From NCBI RefSeq assembly GCF_029983815.1, contig NZ_JASBYU010000027.1:1-14856 (forward strand): a stretch of 14,856 nt of DNA. The letters are read 5' to 3'. The notes below the pieces were generated by a model. It had not been told where the DNA came from and did no database searches. It worked only from the letters and a program-made list of their open reading frames with translations. Positions within the stretch are counted from its first letter, which is position 1, and every line of letters begins with the position of its first letter. Below, piece after piece: positions 1-7,179 of this stretch. Source of the DNA: Lagierella sp. Its GTDB lineage: Bacteria > Bacillota > Clostridia > Tissierellales > Peptoniphilaceae. Made by a program: the position numbers and the translations under genes.

Positions 1-23
1 AATTTTCTAGATGCTTAATTATA

Positions 24-302
24 TTATTTAAATAAATCTGAATGTGAGCCAGTTCTTATTAGTGATAGAACTAAAAATTCTTCAAATTTTTCATAAATTA
101 GTAAAAAATCTGGCTCTATATGACATTCTCTAGTCCCCTTATAATTTCCAATTAATGAATGGTCTCTATATTTTTCATCGAGAATCTCATCTTTTGCTAT
201 TTTTTCAATAACATAAAATAACTTTTCAATATTTTTCCCTTGTTTTTTAACTTGCTTTAGATCTTTTTTAAATCTACTAGTATACTTTATTTTATACTTC
301 AA
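24..302 (-). CDS. yafQ: YafQ-family type II toxin (mRNA interferase)
   Basis: A 92-residue protein of the RelE/YafQ ribonuclease toxin family, which cuts mRNA on the ribosome and is held inactive by its DinJ partner. The family core is plain: YRDHSL (45-50), GNYKGTRECHIEPD (52-65) and RTGSHSDLF (83-91). The residues matching the E. coli YafQ active site are present as His48, His61, Asp65, His87 and Phe91. The Trp after the Asp in E. coli is Phe66 here, a conservative change, so the toxin looks competent. The start is TTG at 300-302, overlapping the end of the antitoxin gene by 11 bp. This weak start inside the upstream gene probably keeps toxin output below antitoxin output through coupled translation. 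There is no other start codon near the conserved N-terminus. Family assignment is seen in the sequence; toxicity is inferred. Confidence 0.93.
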   Translation of the reverse strand: MKYKIKYTSRFKKDLKQVKKQGKNIEKLFYVIEKIAKDEILDEKYRDHSLIGNYKGTRECHIEPDFLLIYEKFEEFLVLSLIRTGSHSDLFK

Positions 303-564
303 GAGAGGACCTTAGTTCATCCATATTATCATAGGACTTTACGTTTTTATCTTTAGATATCGACCTTCCTTCTTCTATAGCTTTTATGGTTTCATTATTA
401 GGAACATTTAGTTTTAAATCAAAAGGAATTCCACTTTCTCTTATACTAGCTCTTAAAAACATGTTGATAGCAGTTGTCATGTTTAATCCTAATCTAGAAT
501 AGATTTTTTCTGCTGCTTCTTTAATCTCTTTATCTGTTCTTATATTTAAATTTGTAGTAGCCAT
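292..564 (-). CDS. dinJ: DinJ/RelB-family antitoxin
   Basis: A 90-residue antitoxin that should bind and neutralise the YafQ toxin encoded just downstream and, as in other DinJ proteins, repress its own promoter. The N-terminus (ATTNLNIRTDKEIKEAAEKI, residues 2-21) is a ribbon-helix-helix DNA-binding strand and first helix. The next helix contains LGLNMTTAINMFLRASI, and the family turn SGIPFDL is at 44-50. The charged C-terminal half is the expected toxin-wrapping region. The ATG at 562-564 lies a few bases after a purine-rich ribosome site (AAAGGGGATGAGGAA). The pair has its own promoter at 586-614. Antitoxin-first order with an overlapping toxin is the usual layout for this family. Confidence 0.94.
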   Translation of the reverse strand: MATTNLNIRTDKEIKEAAEKIYSRLGLNMTTAINMFLRASIRESGIPFDLKLNVPNNETIKAIEEGRSISKDKNVKSYDNMDELRSSLEV

Positions 565-585
565 TTCCTCATCCCCTTTGACTTA

Positions 586-614
586 ATTATACAATTAAAT
601 TCGTGCATTGTCAA
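586..614 (-). promoter_or_regulatory. Consensus sigma-A promoter of the dinJ-yafQ pair
   Basis: On the minus strand the sequence reads TTGACA (609-614), a 17-bp spacer, then TATAAT (586-591). Both hexamers match the consensus exactly and the spacing is ideal. The antitoxin ATG is 22 bp downstream of the -10 box. Such a strong promoter is expected for an autorepressed toxin-antitoxin operon. Confidence 0.9.
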
Positions 615-621
615 CACAATG
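606..621. promoter_or_regulatory. Inverted repeat over the -35 box, probable antitoxin operator
   Basis: CATTGT (606-611) and ACAATG (616-621) form a perfect 6-bp inverted repeat with a 4-bp centre, overlapping the -35 hexamer at 609-614. Ribbon-helix-helix antitoxins bind short palindromes at their own promoters, so this is a likely site for DinJ or DinJ-YafQ. The repeat is seen directly; the binding is inferred. Confidence 0.6.
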
Positions 622-673
622 TCATTATTTTCAAAATTTATCAAAATCGTCCTGTGTTTCTACAAGTAAGTAT

Positions 674-997
674 TTAGAAGATATTTTCGAACACTCTTTT
701 CGTAATTCTCAGAGCTTTATAATTGTCACCAAAAATCATAAACCTATTGATTTCAGGGTCTTCGATTGCAGATTTTATATCTGATGCACCTGGCAATAAA
801 AAACTATTATATTCATTAATATCTAACTCAAATATAGTTTTATCAGGTAAAACTCTTAAAGCATCTTCACTTAAAATAGCTTCCTTGCTCTTTGCAATAA
901 CAACAATATCTCTATTATGTGGTGCCAAAATTTCAAGGGCAACACTAATTTCAAAATTACAAAAAGAATCATAAATTAACACAGCTGTTTTCTTCAT
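674..997 (-). pseudogene. Truncated DJ-1/PfpI-family gene with a foreign tail
   Basis: From an ATG at 995-997, preceded by AAGGGGA, the frame encodes 107 residues. The first 85 or so are the N-terminal half of a DJ-1/PfpI (class I glutamine amidotransferase-like) protein: KKTAVLIYDSF, then FEISVALEIL, then FLLPGASD (67-74) and AIEDPEI. Full members are about 170-200 residues and carry a nucleophilic Cys at an elbow around residue 100. That region, and all the C-terminal half, is missing. Instead the sequence runs into GDNYKALRITKRVFENIF, which does not look like this family. In another frame the same tail reads on as KYLLVETQDDFDKF to a stop at 631, which suggests a second gene's 3' end with a frameshift near the A4 run at 684-687. 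An upstream ATG at 1036 has no ribosome site and adds 13 unlikely residues. Probably a non-functional chimera left by a deletion. Confidence 0.7.
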
Positions 998-1065
998 AAT
1001 GATTTCCCCTTCAATTCCCCAAATTAACAAGACCACAAATTCTAGATAACTTTAGTTAATACTAT

Positions 1066-1089
1066 AAAAACCCCATTAATAATAATGGG
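1066..1089 (-). terminator. Intrinsic terminator after the rhuM remnant
   Basis: On the minus strand CCCATTA, TTAT loop, TAATGGG (1089-1072) forms a perfect 7-bp hairpin, followed by GTTTTT (1071-1066). It begins 2 bp after the stop codon of the rhuM frame, so it should end transcription coming from rhuM and probably from rlmD upstream. Confidence 0.75.
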
Positions 1090-1090
1090 A

Positions 1091-2106
1091 CTACTTATTG
1101 TTATCTACAAGTTTTTTTATTCTTTTATCAAAATCTGATTCTATCTTTTGAGTTTTATTAAAGGCTTCATATTCTTTTGACGCTTTTTTCTTGGCATCCT
1201 TCATTGAAACTTGCCCATACCCTTCTAATATCTTGTATTCTCTAAACTCTAGAAACCTATCTATACTTATAGCAAATTCTTCCATTGTAAAAGTATTTCT
1301 TCTATCAATTAAATCTTCTATATAATCAAAATAACCAGAAACATTTCTTTCTAACTGCTTTATTTCTTTTTCACTTAAATAATTTTTTGCAACTTAAGTG
1401 TCAGACTTTATAACACGACCGTCAGGAGAATTTTTCCATGATGTAAGTCCCATGTTGACCTTGTTTCTATCTGCTTTAGAATAAATTATTTCCGCTGCTG
1501 GTTGTCCTGTTATAGCGTAATGGAATTTATTTTGTACATTATCATAAAAAAGTCTTGTAATCTCTGAGTCCTTATCGTAGTCTATTGATATTTCTGCAAA
1601 AATGTCAGTGATATTTTGCCAAATTCTTCTTTCACTGGCTCTAATTGAGCGGACTCTTTCTAATAATTCTTGGAAATAATCTTCTCCAAACAAGTCTTTT
1701 CCCTGTTTCAGTCTTTTATCATCTAAAGCAAAACCTTTAATCATATACTCTTTTAAAACACTTGTAGCCCAAATTCTAAATTTCGTTGCTTTTTTTGAAT
1801 TAATTCTATAGCCTAGGGCAATAATTGTATCTAATTTATAGTAGTCTATTTCTCTTTTTACAGTTCTATCGCCTTCATTCTGAACTTTTTCCATTTTGGA
1901 AACTGTTCGATTTTCTTCCAATTCTCCTTCTTTAAAAATGTTACTTAGATGCTTGCTAACAGCTGGCACCCCTACACCAAAAAGCTTTGCCATTTGTTTT
2001 TGTGTCATCCATATAGTTTCATTCATAATCAGAACGTCTGATATAACTTGGCTGTCTTCAGTTTCGTATAATAAAAATTTTTTTGTATTGTCTAAGTTTA
2101 AAACTC
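1091..2106 (-). pseudogene. rhuM: RhuM-family gene broken by a stop and a frameshift
   Basis: A virulence RhuM/Fic-associated (RhuM) family protein of unknown biochemical role, often found in accessory and pathogenicity islands. The open part at 2026-1394 (210 residues) starts with the family's helix-turn-helix segment, MTQKQMAKLFGVGVPAVSKH, and includes LGYRINSKKATKFRIWA and ITGQPAAEIIYSKADRNKVN. It stops at TAA (1394-1396) just after DGRVIKSDT. The same frame then continues as VAKNYLSEKEIKQLERNVSG, as expected for the family, and runs through an open 64-codon stretch (1285-1091) to the natural end. One codon therefore separates two halves of one gene. At the N-terminus the conserved KFLLYETEDS reads in frame upstream of 2026, but no start codon exists for it. 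The only nearby ATG (2104-2106) is one base out of frame, with an A7 run between them. So two lesions are visible, and this is most likely a decaying gene. Confidence 0.85.
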
Positions 2107-2143
2107 ATATCCTTTCTTTTGATAGGTTAATAAATCTAAATAC

Positions 2144-3469
2144 TTATTGATTCTTACCCTTAACTAACAATGCCACAATTTCAACATGCATTGAATTAAC
2201 AAACATATCCACCAATTTAACTTCCCTTGTCACAAAGCCTATTTCTTCTAGCAGTCCAAGGTCTCTTGCCAATGTTCCTGGGTTACAGGAGATGTACATT
2301 ATCTTGTTTAACTTAGATTTTGACACCTCTTGTATTAATTTCTTATCCAGTCCTTTTCTTGGTGGATCTACTACCAATATATCTATTTTCTCTAATAGTC
2401 TAGCAATTTCATTTTCGCTCTTACCTAAGACAAATTCAACATTATTTAATCCGTTAATCTCTTTGTTGGCATTTGCGTCTTTTACTGCATCTTTTACAAT
2501 TTCCACGCCTATAACTTTTCTTGCATATTGACCAAAGTAAAGGCTAGTGCTTCCAATTCCACAGTATAGATCCAGTATCTTTTCTGTACCTTTTAATTTC
2601 ATCTGCCTAACTGCTTCTTCGTATAACTTTTCTGTCATAAGGGCATTGGTTTGAAAGAAGGACCTTGGGGATATTTTAAACTTAAGCTTTCCTATTGTAT
2701 CTGTATAGTCCTTTTTTCGAAAATACAAAGTTGTACTCTTCATAATTTCTGATTTACTATCTTCATTTATGGAGTAGTGGACTTCAATGATATTGTCCAG
2801 TTCTTTAATATCTTTCAAAAGCTTTTCTATTTCTCTTGTCAACTTTCTTACAGTTAGAGTAAGCTGTATTTCGCCTTTTTTATTTTCCCTTATGGTGATA
2901 TTTTTAATTTCTCCACTTTTGCTATTTCTATCATATCCTGAAATTCTATGTTCTTTTATTAACTCTTTAAGTCTTGGTATTAAAAGGTTGGTGTTTTTTC
3001 CCGCAATTATACAGCTGTCTATTGCTGTTAGCTGATGACTACCTGCACGATAGTAACCTATTTGTCCCATTTTGTTTACTTTAAATTCTATCTTATTTCT
3101 AAATCCTTCCCTTGTAGGACATTTTGTGATTTCAATGGAGTCCAGATTTAACTTTCCAATTCTTTTAAGTTTATTTTTTACCATTTGAACTTTCAATTCC
3201 AGCTCTTTTTCATATTCGATGTCCATGGTGCTACAGCCATCACAACTATAGAAGTAGGGACAATCTGGTTTTTCATAAAAGTCACTTTTCCTTATAGTAT
3301 TTACTTTTATTCCTTCGGCAAAATTTTTCTTTTCCTTGATAACTTTAATATCTACAATTTCACCAAAACTTGCATTTTCCACAAAATAGACCTTATTGTC
3401 CTTTTTGCAAACTCCCTTTCCTTCTTCTGTTATGTCGATGACTTCTAATTCCTTAATAATCTTATCCAT
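2144..3469 (-). CDS. rlmD: 23S rRNA (uracil-5-)-methyltransferase, RlmD/RlmCD type
   Basis: A 441-residue SAM-dependent enzyme that makes 5-methyluridine in 23S rRNA. In Firmicutes one member (RlmCD) can modify both U747 and U1939, so the exact site is open. An N-terminal TRAM RNA-binding domain occupies about residues 1-60. A 4Fe-4S cluster site is formed by Cys70, Cys76, Cys79 and, further on, Cys153. SFFQTN is at 270-275, the SAM-binding loop LDLYCGIG at 299-306, VDPPRKG at 367-373 and the catalytic Cys395 in YISCNPGTLARDL. Length and domain order are normal. The ATG at 3467-3469 follows TAGGAGA. The gene starts 8 bp after the ABC ATPase stop, and its ribosome site overlaps that stop, so it is read as the last gene of the transporter operon. 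There is no room for a separate promoter. No hairpin was seen between its stop and rhuM. Confidence 0.95.
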   Translation of the reverse strand: MDKIIKELEVIDITEEGKGVCKKDNKVYFVENASFGEIVDIKVIKEKKNFAEGIKVNTIRKSDFYEKPDCPYFYSCDGCSTMDIEYEKELELKVQMVKNKLKRIGKLNLDSIEITKCPTREGFRNKIEFKVNKMGQIGYYRAGSHQLTAIDSCIIAGKNTNLLIPRLKELIKEHRISGYDRNSKSGEIKNITIRENKKGEIQLTLTVRKLTREIEKLLKDIKELDNIIEVHYSINEDSKSEIMKSTTLYFRKKDYTDTIGKLKFKISPRSFFQTNALMTEKLYEEAVRQMKLKGTEKILDLYCGIGSTSLYFGQYARKVIGVEIVKDAVKDANANKEINGLNNVEFVLGKSENEIARLLEKIDILVVDPPRKGLDKKLIQEVSKSKLNKIMYISCNPGTLARDLGLLEEIGFVTREVKLVDMFVNSMHVEIVALLVKGKNQ

Positions 3470-3477
3470 TTTTTCTC

Positions 3478-4404
3478 CTATATCTTGTTTTTTGGAAGTT
3501 TTACTCTTATTCTATCGCCTATTTGAAGTTCCTTTTCATCATTTAACTTAACCATCTTATAGTCTTTGTCCTTGTAGTCTAGGGAGTATTCAATAAAAGC
3601 TCCTTTAAAAATCTTCGATTTTACAGTGACTTCTACACCATTTTCATCTTCTATAATTCTTTCTGGTCGATTAAAATGATTTTCATCTATTTTATTGGAA
3701 CGTCCTACAAACTCCATGGAAAACTTTGTCTTTGGATGATTATATATTTCTCTACCCGTTCCCTTTTGCTCTATTACACCCTTATTCATAAGGATTATAT
3801 CATCTGCAATTGTAAAAGCATCCTCTTGGTCATGGGTCACAAATATAATTGTAATTCCAAAGATATCCCTTATTCTAAGTAATTCCATTCTTAAGCTCTC
3901 TCTTAGTTTTGTGTCGAGATTCGAAAAAGGTTCATCTAGTAAAAGGATTTTTGGTTTTACTATTAAAGCTCTTCCTATTGCAACTCTCTGTTGTTCTCCC
4001 CCTGAAAGGTCTGTGACCTTTTTATTGTCATAGCCTTCCAAGTTCAAGAGTTTAAGCATCTGCCGACCTTCTTCAATTCTAGCTTTTTTTGAAACTTTTC
4101 TAAATTTAAGTCCATAGGTTATATTTTCTAAAACCGTCATATGAGGAAAAAGTCCCAAAGATTGAAAGACCGTTGCTATGGGCCTATCTTCTGCTGGAAT
4201 GTTCACTATAGACCTTCCTTGTATCTTTATATCTCCCTCGGTAATTTCCGTAAATCCTCCAATACATTGTAGTATTGTCGTCTTACCACATCCAGAGGGT
4301 CCAAGTAGACATAGTATACTCTTTTCATCACAGGTAAAGGAAACGTCCTTTAATGCGTATTTATCTTTATATTTTTTCTTAAGGTTAATTATCTCTAAAA
4401 ACAT
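3478..4404 (-). CDS. ABC transporter ATPase of the Fe3+/sugar-phosphate (FbpC/AfuC/PotA) class
   Basis: A 308-residue ATPase that should power uptake through the permease encoded just upstream. Motifs are complete: Walker A GPSGCGKT (35-42), Q-loop Gln81 in VFQSLGLFPHMT, ABC signature LSGGEQQR (133-140), Walker B ILLLDEP (153-159), D-loop SNLD and H-loop His191 in VTHDQEDAF. A C-terminal extension from about residue 233 (FVGRSNKID onward, with GDRIRVKLP near the end) fits a TOBE domain, typical of the CUT1/FbpC/PotA branch, and may serve regulation. It is a little shorter than many members of this branch. The ATG at 4404 follows AGGAGG and overlaps the permease gene by 20 bp, which indicates coupled translation. 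The ATPase alone does not identify the substrate. Confidence 0.94.
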   Translation of the reverse strand: MFLEIINLKKKYKDKYALKDVSFTCDEKSILCLLGPSGCGKTTILQCIGGFTEITEGDIKIQGRSIVNIPAEDRPIATVFQSLGLFPHMTVLENITYGLKFRKVSKKARIEEGRQMLKLLNLEGYDNKKVTDLSGGEQQRVAIGRALIVKPKILLLDEPFSNLDTKLRESLRMELLRIRDIFGITIIFVTHDQEDAFTIADDIILMNKGVIEQKGTGREIYNHPKTKFSMEFVGRSNKIDENHFNRPERIIEDENGVEVTVKSKIFKGAFIEYSLDYKDKDYKMVKLNDEKELQIGDRIRVKLPKNKI

Positions 4405-6010
4405 TGTCCCTCCTATGAAGTAGTCTATATGATGTTAGGCTGAAAATTAAGCATATTATGATAATTACAGAACTTAGAACCGAAGCAATATTGTATTTAC
4501 CACTTGAAACCAGGTCAAATAGCACCAAGGTAGCAAGTTTTCTATTTGGGTATACCAAAAAGATTATTGATCCAATAGTTGTCATAGAGGAAATAAAGGT
4601 ATTGGTAAAGGATAGAAAAAGTCCTTGTTTTGACATGGGTAAAACTATGTCTTTAAAGGTGTTGAGCTCATGGGCCCCTAAGTCCTTAGATGAATTTATC
4701 GTAGCTTTTGTAATCTGTGTCATCTTCGATTGTACCGCTCTAATTGCTAGAGGAAGCTGTCTAAAAATCAAGTTTAGGATGACTATGGCAGCTGTTCCAG
4801 TCAACTTAAAGGGATAGTCGTGAAATGCAAATATATACCCTAAACCAAAGAATGTTCCTGGAATTATATAGGGAAGATTGGACAACATATCCAGTATCTT
4901 CATATGCTTTATTCCCCTTAAATATGAATAGTAGGAAACCAAAAGGCCTAGAAAGGAAACTATCAACCCTGCAATGACTGAGTATACAATAGACCTTATA
5001 AAGCTAGTCTTTATATATGGAATAGCCTGTTTGATATTGTCCAAAGTAAAGTAGATATTGCCTTTGGATTTTCCTGTAAATGAGGACATGAATATTGCAA
5101 TGTACTGAATGCTAATCCATATAATGAAGAATACGGCCACAGCAGCTATGATATAGTAAATTCCTGATTTTTTTAATTTTACTTGGGAACTTCTCATTAT
5201 TTTTGATGCTGAGTTTTGTCTTTTTAAAAAGTAGGTGTATACAAAAAACACTATGATTGAGGGTAAAAATATCACAATGGACATGGCAGCAGCTCGCATG
5301 GTGTTACCCTTTTCAATAACTGACAGATAGGACTCTGTTGCCAAAGTGTTAAAAGCCCCACCAATTAACATTGGCGTTGAAAAATCCGCAACAGATTTAA
5401 TAAAACTAAGTAGCACTGAAACTGCTATAGGCGGCACCATCAACGGTAGGATGATGTCCTTAACTATTGCTGTGGTTGATGCCCTAAGGGACTTTGCAGA
5501 CTCAATCATGGTCATGTCAAAGGAATCGAGATAACCAATTAAAAGGGTTGCATTTAAAGATGTAAATCCTAGGGTTTGAACTGAAACTATACCTAAAAGG
5601 CCGTAAGGGTTTAAACTTAATCCCAGTATGTGTTTTGTTATAAATCCATTTCTACCAAAGAGTTCGATATAGGTTAAAGACGAGATAAATGGCGGCGTTA
5701 CCATTGTTAAAAGCAGTATAAAAACTATTATTCTCTTTCCCCATTTGTTGGTAAACAGGGTTAAAAGGGCGATACAAGTTGCTATAAATGTGGAAACTAT
5801 AGCTGTCAGAAAACCTGTTTTTATGGAGTTTATCAACAGATGGTTTTCGTCTTTTAAAAATTTAAAGGCTGTAAAATCTAATTTGTTATCTATGTAAAAT
5901 GCCTTTAAAAAAACGCATAAAAAAGGATAGATCACAAATAAAAATACTAGTGAGATAATGATTATCCTTATACCCTTGTCTAATATTTTATACTTTTGCG
6001 ATCTATCCAT
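4385..6010 (-). CDS. ABC transporter permease, two fused permease domains (FbpB/AfuB type)
   Basis: A 541-residue inner-membrane protein with about 12 hydrophobic segments arranged as two tandem binding-protein-dependent permease domains, as in FbpB, AfuB and ThiP. Each half has the cytoplasmic EAA-type loop that docks on the ATPase. The first is near 170-196 (SAKSLRASTTAIVKDIILP) and the second near 440-463 (SSKDLGAHELNTFKDIVLP). One gene product therefore supplies both halves of the channel, which fits the presence of one permease gene and one ATPase gene. Its ATG (6008-6010) follows AGGTGA, which lies against the stop of the binding-protein gene with a 7-bp gap. The family is seen in the sequence; the substrate is unknown. 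Confidence 0.94.
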   Translation of the reverse strand: MDRSQKYKILDKGIRIIIISLVFLFVIYPFLCVFLKAFYIDNKLDFTAFKFLKDENHLLINSIKTGFLTAIVSTFIATCIALLTLFTNKWGKRIIVFILLLTMVTPPFISSLTYIELFGRNGFITKHILGLSLNPYGLLGIVSVQTLGFTSLNATLLIGYLDSFDMTMIESAKSLRASTTAIVKDIILPLMVPPIAVSVLLSFIKSVADFSTPMLIGGAFNTLATESYLSVIEKGNTMRAAAMSIVIFLPSIIVFFVYTYFLKRQNSASKIMRSSQVKLKKSGIYYIIAAVAVFFIIWISIQYIAIFMSSFTGKSKGNIYFTLDNIKQAIPYIKTSFIRSIVYSVIAGLIVSFLGLLVSYYSYLRGIKHMKILDMLSNLPYIIPGTFFGLGYIFAFHDYPFKLTGTAAIVILNLIFRQLPLAIRAVQSKMTQITKATINSSKDLGAHELNTFKDIVLPMSKQGLFLSFTNTFISSMTTIGSIIFLVYPNRKLATLVLFDLVSSGKYNIASVLSSVIIIICLIFSLTSYRLLHRRDNVFRDN

Positions 6011-6017
6011 TGTTCAC

Positions 6018-7100
6018 CTATTTATTCTTTGTCATCTCTTCCCATTTTGATAAGATTTCTTCCCTTTGTGAACCAAAAGTAGAAATGTCGATATCCATCA
6101 ATTTATCTTCAGGAAGTCCTAAGTCAAATCCTTCAACATCCTTAACTATCATCTGTGAAGAATCCTTACCATCTAACTTTGCTAATTTAGCTTGATTTTC
6201 AGGTCTTAGCATAAAGTCTATAAATGCCTTGGCTATTTCAGTGCCATCTCCACCCTTAAATATAGCTACTCCTTCTGGTACCCATGGAATACCATCTTCA
6301 GGATATACAACCTTTAGGTCGTTTTCTTCTGCTACATCAAAAGATTTTTTATCCGCTGGAATTATACCAATATTAAATTCACCGGAAACAGTCTTTTCTT
6401 CAGGGTCCTTACCTCTTTTTCCATAAAATTCTATATTGTCATTTAATTTTGATAGGTAGTCCCATCCTTCTTCTGTTCCCTTAGTATCTAAAAGTGCTTT
6501 AACAGCTGCATAGTTAGTTCCTGAAATCGCAGGGTTGGCCATGATTACTTGTCCTTTATATTTTGGATCTGCCAAATCGTCCCAAGTCTTAGGAGCTTCT
6601 AGGCCCTTTTCTTGTAACGCCTTTTCATTCACTAAAAATCCTACAACAGTAAGTCCCTTACTATTCCAATATCCTTCAGGGTCTCTAAATCTTTCATCTA
6701 CGGTGTCCTTCGCTTTAGGAACATAGGATTCTAGTAGTCCCTTGTCCTTAGCCGCCATAAAAGCGTCAATTCCACCACCAAACCAAAGGTCTGCCATCGG
6801 CTTTCCACCTTCAGCTTCAATTCTAGAGATAACTTCTCCAGAACTCATGGATAAAAATTCTACCTTTGCATTTGTTTCCTTAGCAAATTCATCAAAAAGT
6901 TCCTTGTAGGAGTCTGAAGTCGTTACTACATTCATAGTCTTTCCTTCAAAGTCTAACTTTTCATCTCCACTTGCACTTTCAGTAGTATCTGTTGCTCCAT
7001 CAGTTGTAGGAGCCTCTGTTGACTTGTCATCCGCTTTTTTACAAGCTACTGGAACAAGTAGTAACAGAGCTACCAAAAGTATCATCAATTTTTTCTTCAT
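6018..7100 (-). CDS. Solute-binding lipoprotein of an FbpA/AfuA-class ABC importer
   Basis: A 360-residue extracellular binding protein. A lysine-rich start and a hydrophobic stretch (residues 2-19) end at Cys20 in LVPVAC, a slightly atypical lipobox (Pro at -3) but convincing as a lipoprotein anchor. An acidic, Ser/Thr-rich linker follows (about 21-48). The mature domain begins near GKTMNVVTTSDSYKELFDEF and shows the COG1840-type motifs ADLWFGGGIDAFMAA, LEAPKTWDDLADPKYKGQVI and YPEDGIPWVPEGVAI. This family includes ferric-iron (FbpA), sugar-phosphate (AfuA) and phosphonate binders. The adjacent Tyr-Tyr pair that holds iron in classical FbpA was not found, so iron should not be assumed. The ATG at 7098-7100 follows TGGAGGT with ideal spacing. 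It is the first gene of the operon, under the promoter at 7147-7175. Confidence 0.93.
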   Translation of the reverse strand: MKKKLMILLVALLLLVPVACKKADDKSTEAPTTDGATDTTESASGDEKLDFEGKTMNVVTTSDSYKELFDEFAKETNAKVEFLSMSSGEVISRIEAEGGKPMADLWFGGGIDAFMAAKDKGLLESYVPKAKDTVDERFRDPEGYWNSKGLTVVGFLVNEKALQEKGLEAPKTWDDLADPKYKGQVIMANPAISGTNYAAVKALLDTKGTEEGWDYLSKLNDNIEFYGKRGKDPEEKTVSGEFNIGIIPADKKSFDVAEENDLKVVYPEDGIPWVPEGVAIFKGGDGTEIAKAFIDFMLRPENQAKLAKLDGKDSSQMIVKDVEGFDLGLPEDKLMDIDISTFGSQREEILSKWEEMTKNK

Positions 7101-7120
7101 CTTATACCTCCATTGTTAAT

Positions 7121-7138
7121 TTCAAGTAAATACTTGAA
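7121..7138. promoter_or_regulatory. 18-bp palindrome at the transporter operon start, candidate operator
   Basis: TTCAAGTA and TACTTGAA form perfect 8-bp arms around a 2-bp centre. The site starts 9 bp downstream of the -10 box, so it covers the expected transcription start and early leader, and lies just before the ribosome site of the binding-protein gene. A bound dimeric repressor would block initiation here. No T-run follows, so it is not a terminator. I do not recognise the motif as a known regulator's site. Confidence 0.6.
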
Positions 7139-7146
7139 TTAATTCC

Positions 7147-7175
7147 ATAGTACCAGTTTCCATGTCCTAATTCAA
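7147..7175 (-). promoter_or_regulatory. Promoter of the transporter-rlmD operon
   Basis: On the minus strand TTGAAT (7170-7175), a 17-bp spacer and TACTAT (7147-7152) form a good sigma-A promoter, helped by an extended -10 TG (TGGTACTAT). The -35 box begins only 4 bp after the stop codon of the helicase-loader gene. No terminator separates the two operons, so some read-through from the core operon is also possible. Confidence 0.7.
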
Positions 7176-7179
7176 ATTT

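Noticed and set aside
1040..1070. Separate promoter for the DJ-1 remnant
   Set aside because: A TATAGT is present, but no -35 match stands at the right distance and the site overlaps the terminator T-run.
1394..2026. A complete 210-residue RhuM protein
   Set aside because: The same frame continues with family sequence after the stop and before the start, so this is only the open middle of a broken gene.
4458..4817. Plus-strand open frame of 119 codons
   Set aside because: It lies inside the permease gene on the opposite strand, has no ribosome site or recognisable domain, and is a shadow frame. The same holds for the other plus-strand frames inside genes.
7121..7138. Terminator for the core operon
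   Set aside because: The hairpin is not followed by a T-run on the minus strand, and it lies downstream of a good promoter. An operator fits better.
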